Shown here piece after piece: positions 24,560-33,500 of a stretch of 35,274 nt of DNA. The notes beneath the pieces were generated by a model. The model ran no database searches. It was not told the DNA's origin and saw nothing but the letters and a program-made list of their open reading frames with translations. A program made the translations under genes and the position numbers. The DNA comes from Phycisphaerales bacterium (lineage in GTDB: Bacteria > Planctomycetota > Phycisphaerae > Phycisphaerales > SM1A02). Numbering within the stretch: the first letter of the stretch is position 1; each line of letters opens with the position of its first letter. The stretch lies in assembly GCA_014237965.1 (NCBI GenBank), contig JABABZ010000008.1, positions 1 through 35,274 of the forward strand. The letters run 5' to 3'.

Positions 24560-27500
24560 ATGCAGACGACCCGGAAGTGCGTTCGGCGGACCACGTTGGC
24601 AGCGGCCTTGATCGGCTTCCTTGCGGGGATGCCACCGGCCTACTCGCAGGAAGCGGAAGAACCGCCTCGGCCGGTCCTCGATGATCAGGGTGTTCCTCAG
24701 GTTCGGTTCAACTTCAAGAGCCAGACCTGGGATCAGGTGCTCGACTACTTCTCTCGCGTGACGGGACTTCCGATCGTGCGCGATGCGGAGGTTCCGGGCG
24801 GAACGGTCGACTACATCAATCCAACTCCATACCCGCTTCCCAAGGCGCTTGAGACGCTCAATCTCCTCCTGCAGACTCGAGGGCTCGTGCTTCGCGATGA
24901 AGACGGCCGTCTGGTCCTGGAAGATCTTGCACAGATCAAGAAGGAGAACATTCCCACCTTCGTCGGCGACCTTCCGGAGGATGTGACCGCGGACACGCTG
25001 GTGACGCTCATCGTGCCGCTGGTGAACGCCACCGCGGCCAGCGTCTCCGAGCAGCTGAAAGAGATGGTCGCCGATTACGGCATGGTCGTCGCGCTCCCGC
25101 AGCAGAACTCGTTGCTGCTCGTCGAGACCGCGGCGAACGTTCGTCGCATTCAGTTGATCGTCGACGAGCTCGATCGCGAAGACGTCGAGAACCAGGTCGA
25201 ACAGATCCCGCTGAGGTATGCGAGTGCCACCGAGCTTCTTCCCACGCTCACGAAGTTGATGAGCGAGCGAGTGGTCAAGACGGTGACCAAGGGCAAGGCG
25301 AAGGTCCAGGTCGAAGAGGATGTGATGCCCGCGGGGTTCCGCATCACCGCCGACGAACGAACCAACTCGATCATCGCCCGAGGAACACCGCGTCGCCTCG
25401 ATCGGCTTCGGGCCGCCATCGAACTGCTGGACTCCGAGAAGATCGGTTCGGTGATGTCGATGCGGACCATCCAGCTCGAACGTCTCACCGTTGAAGAGGC
25501 GAGGGCGAAACTGGACGCGCTCTTCGCAGGGGTCCCCGAGGGCCAGCGGCCGACCTACGTCGCGCTCGAAGACACGAATCGCCTCACGATCTCCGCTGAT
25601 GCGGGGTTGATCGAGCAAGCCACGAGTTTCCTGGCCGATCTCGAGAGCGGCGGATCCCCAGATGCCCCGGGTACGGCAACCGTCACCCTGTTCTCCCTCG
25701 CACACGCTTCTCCTGAATCGGCGATTCAGGCCTGTCAGGCCGTATTCACGCCTCGACAGGCGGCCGTCGTCAAGTTGGTTCCGGGTCCGGATGGGCGAAG
25801 TCTGGTGGCCGCCGGTCCGGCCGGAGATATCGAATCCGTCCGAAAGACGATCCTGCTCATCGATCGCCCCGGGCGGGTTGATCGCCAGGTTCGATACCTC
25901 ACGGTGGATGCCGTCGATCCCACGGTCGCGGTGGCTCGAGCCACGCGGATGTTCGAGGCGGAGACCGTCGGAGAGCCCACGTGGGAAGTGCAGTCGGACT
26001 TCGATCTTCCGTCCCGCCGGCTGGTGATCGAAGGAACCAAGGAGGCGCTCGACGCATTCGAGCGATCTCTTGCGACCGCGGAAGCGTCGATCGAAGCCAA
26101 GACGATGGTTCGGCAGTTCACCGTGAAATCGACGACGCCGAGTCGTCTCGTGAATTCCATGTCCACGCTCTCGCGGTCCATGCTGAAGCCTCGTGACGGG
26201 AGCCCGTTCACGCCGCCGACGTTCGAAGCGGTCGATGCCCTCGGCCTGCTGGTCGTGACCGCGACGCCGGATCAGCTCGTCACCATCGACACGCTTCTGG
26301 CCACGCTTGACCGCCCCCAGCCTGGAGACGTCACCTATCGCGTGATTCCACTCGGCACGAGCGACGCGGCCGTGCTGTTGGAACGGGCGATGGCGGCGTT
26401 CGATCGGCAGGCGAGTTCGCTGGCGACCGATGAGTTGTCCCGCCCGGAAGTCTCCGTCGACCCGGCTGCAGGCGTGTTCGAGGTGATGGGTTCGACGAAA
26501 TCGGTCCAGGCCTTCGAGCGATCACTGGCCGAAGCACGCCGACTGCTCCCCCCCGCGCCGGTGAGCCGAATGATCGCCATTCGGCAGGCGCGAGCTTCGG
26601 AGATCCTCCCGCCGCTTCTCGCCATGATCGAAATGACGACGGATCTGAGCGACGGCCGGGTGATCTCGCCTCCCACGATCGAGATCGTCACGCCGACCAA
26701 CAGTCTCTGGGTCCGCGGTGATGCGGCTCAGGTCAAGTCGATCGAAGCGTTCGTCCGTGAACTCGACGTCTTCGAGCCGACCGACATGCCGCCGCTTCGA
26801 ATGCTCCAGCTCGCGGGGAGCGACGCGATGCAGATCGCGCGACTGCTGACTTCCAGATACGACGCCCGGCCCAATGACATTCGCCGCGAGCAACCCGTTC
26901 GAGTGGAAGCGGATGCCGCCACCAACACCCTGGTGGTCACCGCGCACGAAGCGGTCTTCGGCGAGATGAAGGAGTTCGTGGAGGCGTTGAATCGCAACAC
27001 CGAGACCGAAGCGGAGCGGGAGACCATGATCTTCCCCTTGCGGCTCGCTCGGGCGATGGATCTCGCAAAGGCGCTCGGAACCCTGTATCCCGAACCGCCG
27101 ATGCCTCTGGATACCCGGGGGCGTCCGCTCCCGCACCTTCGCCAGCCGCGAGAGGTCTTCGTCAGCGCGGATGCGGGCACCAACACGCTGATCATCGAAG
27201 CGCCGAGCGGGCGCAAGGCCAGCTTCGAGGAGCTGGTCAAGCAGCTCGACCGGATCGAGCTTCCGCCGCAGGCGTCACTCAAGACCTGGAACGTGGTTCG
27301 TGGCGAAGGGACGCAGATCGCGACCACGCTTCAGAATCTCGCTCGGCAGGGGGTACTCAGTCGCCCCGGGTCCAATGGCGAGAAGGCGGTCGAAGTCACC
27401 GTCCAGTTCGAGCCTCGCAGCCGGACCCTGATCGTCGCCGGTGATGAGTTCACGTTCGGGAAGATCGAGGAGATTCTCGCCGATCTGGAAGCGGTTCCGG

Positions 27501-30500
27501 TCCGTCGAGCCTTGCGAGTGATCGAGATCACCGCCGGGGACGCCTCCGAGATCGCCACCCGTGCGACGCGGCTCTTCCAGGAGCAGACTGCCGGAGACCC
27601 GGACTTCACCGAGGTCGAGGTCGAAGTCGATGCGGTCAACGGGACCATCCTCGCCGTCGGCGAGGATGAATCGTTGAACCGATTCAGTCAGGTGGTCGCG
27701 CAACTCGAGTCGACGCAGGCAAGGCCGCCCGACGTCCGGCTCATCTCCCTCCAACACTCCGATTCGACCGAAGTGGTCGAGATGCTGACCGAACTTCTCG
27801 GGAACGAACTTGCCGTCGCGACGCTCGGCGGTCCGCCGCCGGTCATCGAGGCGCTTCCGCAGGTCAACGCGATCCTCGTTGCGGCCGAACCCCGAGAGCA
27901 CGAGATCATTCGCCAGATCGTCGACACCATCGACACGGCGGATGAAGCGCTTCCGCCGATTCGCATCCTGCAGGTCCGAACCGCGGACGCGGCCAACCTC
28001 GCTTTGGCGCTCGGTCAGACCTACGAACGTCGCTCGAACGAGGAGAAGGCCGCGAAGCCTGTTCGAATCAGCGCCGATACGGCGACCAATGCACTGATCG
28101 TCGCGGCGCATCCCGATCTCCTCGATGAGATCAGGACGATCGTGTCGGATCTCAACGACGCCGACCGGCTCGACGCCGAAGGTCGTGAGATTCGCATCTT
28201 CCCGCTTCGAATCGCGCGAGCGGAAGATCTCGCCAAGACGATCGACCAGATGTACCCCGAGCCGCCGATGCCTAGAGACAGCCGAGGCCGGCCTCGGCCG
28301 GATCTTCAACAGACGCGGGAAGTCGTGGTTCGAGCGAACCCGCAGATGAATGCGTTGATCGTCGATGCCCCCATCCAGCGGATGGCGGGGTTCGAGAAAC
28401 TGGTCCAGCAGCTCGACCAGACGCAGCTCGTCGAAGAGACGGAGATCCGAACCTGGAAGCTTCCCACGCTCGAGTTGGAGGCGGCGGCGAAGACGCTTCG
28501 CGAGCTCGCCGACGGTGGGCATCTCGGCGGAGGCGAGCTGGGCGTGGCTGGTTCCATCTCGATCACCGTGGACGCGGCGACCGACACCCTGCTGGTCTCG
28601 GGACCGACGGAGATCTTCACGCGAGTCGCGAAGGTCATCGAATCACTCGAAGCCGGGCCGGTGGTGCCGGCCACGAGTCTTCGCACTTTCCGACTCGTCC
28701 AGGCGAGAGCCGATTCTCTCGCTCCGATGCTTCGGGAGATCCTGGTGGCGAGACTGATCGAGTCCGCCCCGGGGGGTGATCGCGAGATTCAACGTCTGCT
28801 CACCGTCACCGCCGACCGGAAGACCAACACGATCATCATCTCGGCGCCCGATGTGGTGATGCCGGTGGCGGAGGAGTTGATTCGCACGCTCGACGCGAGT
28901 GCTTCGGCGATCGGCGACCCGACGGTTCGAGTGCACCCCCTGATGTTCGCGGATGCGGCCGTGGTCGCGACCGCGTTGCAGCAGGCGATCCCGGGCATGA
29001 CCAGTCCGGCGACGGGAGATCTCATGGCGGTCAAGGTCGTGCCGGCGGCGGGTTCGAACGCGTTGCTGCTGGTCGGAATTCCCGAGGAGATCGACGAGGT
29101 CGAGCTGCTGATCGAGCCACTGGACGCTCGACCCGCGACCGACGCGATGGATGCGCAGACCTTCGAACTCACGCATGCCGAAGCCGCCCGGATCGCGCCG
29201 ATCGTGCAGTCTCTTCTCGACGACCAGCAGGGGAACGATCCTCGAATTCTCATGGAGCGCATTCGGCGGAGCCGCGGGGTGGTGGACCTCACGCCGAAGA
29301 TCCGAGTCGAAGCGGACGATCGAACCAACAGTCTGATCGTCAGCGGCCCCCAGCAAGCAGTCAATCTCGCGGGAGGTCTGATCGAGAAACTCGATCGGCC
29401 GGACGTGGATGCAGAGCGCACCTACGCCACTTTCACCCCTCGCAACGCCAATGCGGAACGCATGATCGGGACGGCCCAGCAAGTCCTCGATCAGACCCGC
29501 CCCGGCGGAAGTCGTTCCAGCCTGGAGCTCATGCTCGAGCCGGAGAGCGGCTCCATTCTGATCGTCGGAACCTCCCAGGAATCCGATCGGGCGATCGCGT
29601 TGTTGAAGGAATGGGATTCGAACGTACCGACGCTTCCCGCCATCGACTTCGGCGTGATCACGCTCGAGAACGCGGAGGCGACCGCGGTGGCTGCGACCAT
29701 CGGTCCGATCCTGCGTGACCGCAGTCGCTGGCCCGCTTCGCTCAGAGAAGCCATGCGGTCGGGAGTCTTGATGGCCGAACCGAGCGTGACGGCGGACGTC
29801 TCTGGAAATCGACTGTTGGTTTCGGCGCCGGCGGCGCTGCAGGCCGTCGCGACGACGCTGGCGAGGGAACTCGACCGGAATTCGGCGGGTGATGTGGTGG
29901 AGGTTCGCGTGTATCCGGTTCCCGCGGGAGGTGCCGAAGGGATGGCGTCCGCCATGCAGGCCGCCCTCGACGCCGCGGCGACGGCGCGGCCCGGCGAACC
30001 CATGCCGGTGGTCGCGTCCGCCGGACGATCCGATGCGATCGTGGTGACCGCATCGCCTCGCTTGCAGGAGATCGTGTCCGCGCAGTTGACGGTCATGGAG
30101 ACCTCGGGAAGCGGCGTCCAGGTCCGGACCGTGTTCCTCAAGCACGCCTCGGCCGCTCGAATCGCACCACTCGTCGAACGGATGCTCGCCGAGCAGGCGA
30201 TCATCGATCCTCGGGACCTCCCCGGTTGGATGCGGGCGGAGTTGATGATCGCGAAGGTTCGAGGTCAGGTGCCCGATGAGGCGCCGATCCGTGTTCTTGC
30301 CGACGACCGTCTGAACGCGGTGGTGGTGACCGGTCCGAGTGCCGTCCTGAATGCCGCCGAGCAACTCGTCTCGCAGCTCGACGTGCCGGCCGGTGTCGGC
30401 GGAGGCCGTTCGATTCGAGTGCTGGAGATCAGAAACGCCGACGCTCGTGAACTTGCGACGACCCTTGATGAGCTCTTCGTCGAGGACGACGACGGTCAGG

Positions 30501-33500
30501 CTCCTCCGGCGATTCGAGTGAATGCATCGAGCAACACCTTGCTGGTCCGGGCCACCCCGGAGCAGTTCACGGAGATCGAATCGATCGTGAACAGCATCGA
30601 CGACGCATCATTGAACGTGGCTCGAGAACTGAGGACGATCCCGATCGATCCCAGTCGAGGGTCGGCGGAGGACATCGCGCGGATGATCGAGCGGATGCTC
30701 GATCGCGAGGATGACGATCGAGTGCGGATCGTGCCCATCGACGAACTCCTCGAGCGATCTGGATCCAAGAGCGGTGCCGATGGCAAGGTCTCCCGAGCGA
30801 TCCCCTCCGGCCCGATGGGAATGCTCGGCATGGCTCGCTCGGCGGTGCTGGCGGTCTCGCTGGCCGCGATGCCTGCGGCCGCTCAGGACGGGCAGTCGAC
30901 TTCACCGGTTCAGGACGAGGCCGAGGTGATCATCGCCGTCGATCCGGCAACCAATTCTCTGGTCATTCTGGGTTCTCCGAGGGAGTTGGATCAGGTTCAA
31001 GGGCTTGCCGACGAGGTCGAGGATTCACTTCCCGATGAGGGAAGCGTCATCAGAACGGTCCCGCTCCCGGCGGACGTGGATGTCCGGAACGTCGGGAACG
31101 TCGTGACGGCGACGCTTCGCCAGCTGGTTCCGGCCGGTGGGAAGCCCGGCGACTTGAGCAGACGAACCGCGGTCGTCCCGGATCTGACTTCGAATTCCCT
31201 GGTGATCGCCTGCCGCGATGATGACTTTCCGCTCATCGCGGAGCTCATCGCATCGGTCGCTCGTCCCGCCGAAGCGGCGAAGGTGGTGGTCCGGGTCTAC
31301 CGGTTGACCGACATGAGCGCTGATCGAGCGGCCAGCGGTCTCAACGCGTTATTGCTTCGACCAGGAAATGGACGGTTCAACGAACTGGCGATCACCCTGG
31401 ATGCAGACGGCCGGACGGTCCAGGCGCAGTTCGATCCGGCGCAGGTGAAGGCGGTGGCGGATTCGGAAGCGAATGCGCTCGTGATCATGGCACCAGAGGC
31501 GGCGATTCCGTTTGTCGACCGATACATCGAACTCGCGACCCAGTCGCCCAAGGGTGATCGGACGACTCTTCGACTCTTCGAACTTCGCTACGCCCGGGCT
31601 TCCGAACTTCAGAAGACGTTCCGGCAGATCTTCCAGACGCGATTCCGGAACATCCGGCGAAGCGGGTCCGCCAAGGCCGCGGAGCCGGACTTCGCGGTCG
31701 ACGAACGAAGCAACCAGTTGATCGTGACGGCCAGCACGGAGGAGCTCTCGGAAGTCGAGAGTCTGCTCAAGAAACTTGATGTCGAGGATGGAAGCGAACG
31801 CAATCCGCTCACCGTGATCGAGCTCGTCTCGGCCCAACCGAGCGCCGCAGCGCGACTACTCGATCAGGCGGTGATCGGAAACGACGAACGGCTCAGATCG
31901 ACCACGTTGATTCTCCCCGATGACGCTTCGGGGATTCTCCTGGTGCGGGCTGATGGCCTGACGCTCTCGGAGATGAACGATGTTCTGGGAAGAATCGATC
32001 GCGAGGCGACGAGCCGGTTCCCGGTTCGGACGCTGGAACTCCTGCGGGCGGATGCCGGCGAGGTCGCCGAGGCGATCCAGCAGTTCTACGACGATCGAGC
32101 ACAGCTCTTCTCATCCGGCCGCGGACGTCGGGCCCAGTCCTCGACGGTCGCGATCACCGGTCGGACCGGAGGCGCGACGCTTCTGGTCGCTTGTGACGAT
32201 CCGACGTTCGAGGAAGTCAGCAAGCTCGCCGCGACCTTCGACGAGAAGGATGCGACGGCGGGATACGAGTATCGAATCTACGAGTTGAAGCATGCGCGTG
32301 CCGCGGATGCGTCGCAGACCGTCGAGTCGCTCGTGCAGTCGCTGACCATGAGCGACGCCAGCGTCGTTCGTTCCTGGATGTCGCGTCGGGCCGACCAATC
32401 TCGCAACAGCCTCGGGACGATCGCGATCCAGGTCGATGACCGGCTGAACGCCCTCATCGTGAGTGGCCGTGGAGACCGGTTCGAGCTGGTCGAGGATCTG
32501 ATCAACTCGCTCGACGTTCCCACTCCCGATGACGAGAAGCGGGTCGTCCGGTACTACCGCTTGGCGGGTACCGATGTGGGGCTCATGGAGAACGTGCTTC
32601 GGGACGCGCTCGGAGTCGAACAGTCACAGTCCCGCCGCTGGTGGATGATGGATGACTCGGAGGACTCCGAGGCGAAGATCTTCGCGGACGAGCGTTCCGA
32701 GACCATCTTCGTGGTCGGGAGCGAATCCCAGCAGGCAGGTGTTCAAGCGATCATCAAAGATCTCGACGCGATGATGGCGGGCGGTGAGTCCTCGGTCGAA
32801 GTGGTGAGGACCGAGTTCGCCGATGCGGGGGATGTGGCCGGCGCCGTGGATCGATACCTCCGAAGCCGATCGCGGGCGACGGGCCGGACGGCCACGGTGA
32901 TCGTGACGGAGATTCCGAACTCCGGTGCCATGCTGGTCGCCGGGACGGCTGACGAAGTGCGGATGGTCAAGGATCTGGTCGGCCGCATCGATGCTCCGGA
33001 CCTCTCGGGAGCTCGCTCGCTCGAGATCGTGCCGATTCAGCGCGGCGATGCCGTGGAGATGGCAACGTTGGTCGGCGCACAATTCGAGCGCCGAGGCGGA
33101 GAGGGCGTGGTCATCACGCCGGACTCGAGAACCAACTCGATCCTGGTCAACGCGCCGAGTCAGATCTATCCCCAGATCGCGGCCCTGATCAGTCGCCTTG
33201 ACGCGCCCGACGACACCACCGAAAGCGTGATCCGAACCTACAACCTCGAGGTCGCCGATGCGTCCGAGGCGACCCGCATCCTTCAAGAGACGCTGCGGCT
33301 GGATGAAGACGGCCGGACCACGGGCATCTCGATCGAGATGGAAGATGCGGAGGCCGGCTCCTCGCCCATCGAGGTGCAGGCGACGATCGTCGCGGACCGT
33401 CGGTCGAACTCGATCGTGGTCACCGCGACCAAAGTCAGCCTTCCGGTCATCGAATCGATACTCGCGAAACTGGAGGAGGCGCCGGCCCGGAGCCCGATCG

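Noticed and set aside
24230-25705. Minus-strand ORFs under the giant gene (for example 24230-25705 and 28643-30364)
   Set aside because: All are opposite the continuous + frame with secretin N signatures, and their translations are compositionally biased shadows.
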